The translations under genes were made by a program, and so were the position numbers. Below, in pieces: positions 63,949 through 64,000 of a DNA stretch of 64,000 bases. How positions within the stretch are numbered: position 1 is the first letter of the stretch; every line of letters starts with the position of its first letter. Source of the DNA: Burkholderiales bacterium 70-64 (GTDB lineage: Bacteria > Pseudomonadota > Gammaproteobacteria > Burkholderiales > Burkholderiaceae_E); contig MKUQ01000027.1 of the NCBI GenBank assembly GCA_001898645.1, forward strand, positions 22,173 through 86,172. The letters run 5' to 3'. Under the pieces are notes generated by a model that did not search any database, was not told the origin of the DNA, and worked only from the letters and a program-made list of their open reading frames with translations.

Positions 63949-64000
63949 TCACGATGCCTTGCGCAAGACGAACACGTGCGTCGCCGAGCCGAGGATGCGG
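63949..64000 (-). CDS. C-terminal fragment of a protein entering from beyond the window, possibly a methyltransferase
   Basis: The last 16 codons before a stop read RILGSATHVFVLRKAS on the minus strand. The ending HVFVLRK resembles the final strand of some class I SAM-dependent methyltransferases. Too short for a firm call. Confidence 0.3.
   Translation of the reverse strand, partial: RILGSATHVFVLRKAS

Overview
The window is a GC-rich (roughly two-thirds G+C by eye), densely coded chromosomal segment. Its gene order points to a betaproteobacterium, probably Burkholderiales or a relative: an M23 peptidase divergent from tyrS, glyA-nrdR-rib genes-nusB-thiL-pgpA-pncC, recA-recX-DUF2889-sucCD-terC-pilA, thiE/rubredoxin-pilGHIJ-chpA, and yqgE-ruvX-pyrR-pyrB-pyrC'. 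This placement is inferred from gene order and protein character; no rRNA is present. I saw no tRNA, rRNA, CRISPR array or complete insertion sequence.

Layout. 1-4.7 kb: partial M23 peptidase, tyrS, dtd, a PEBP-family protein and a histidine phosphatase. 4.7-16.9 kb: glyA, nrdR, an acetolactate-synthase-like enzyme, the riboflavin genes (ribD, ribE, ribBA, ribH), nusB, thiL, pgpA, pncC, recA and recX. 16.9-24.3 kb: DUF2889, sucCD, terC, then an FHA protein, a CHASE2 adenylate cyclase and a class II cyclic-nucleotide phosphodiesterase. 24.3-28.5 kb: the pilin gene pilA with a sigma54-type promoter and a CRP-like site, followed by a sulfatase-fold membrane protein and a Wzy_C-type ligase. 28.7-39.3 kb: thiE, rubredoxin and the Pil-Chp chemosensory operon pilGHIJ-chpA. 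39.4-43.3 kb: yqgE, ruvX and pyrR-pyrB-pyrC'. 43.3-49.2 kb: nucleotide-sugar genes (UDP-glucuronate epimerase, ugd, wecB) interleaved with apaH and two toxin-antitoxin pairs. 49.2-53.2 kb: ergothioneine genes egtB-egtD, a divergent pyrophosphatase and a signal-bearing NADP-binding protein. 53.4-61.2 kb: a branched-chain-type ABC transporter operon with two hydrolases, facing a sigma54 activator gene. 61.3-64 kb: a lipoprotein hydrolase, an AT-richer acyltransferase and decayed sequence.

How the parts may work together. The window holds pilin, a possible pilin-modifying pair, the Chp pathway that controls twitching in Pseudomonas, and an adjacent cAMP-making/cAMP-degrading pair; a CRP-like box lies upstream of the pilin promoter. 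This suggests, without proof, cAMP-linked control of type IV pili. The liv-type operon begins with a near-consensus sigma54 promoter and is followed by a PAS-AAA-Fis activator, so transporter, hydrolases and regulator look like one substrate-responsive unit.

The most unusual sequence feature is a roughly 123-bp imperfect palindrome present three times. In each copy its first three bases form the stop codon of the upstream gene (glyA, recA, yqgE).
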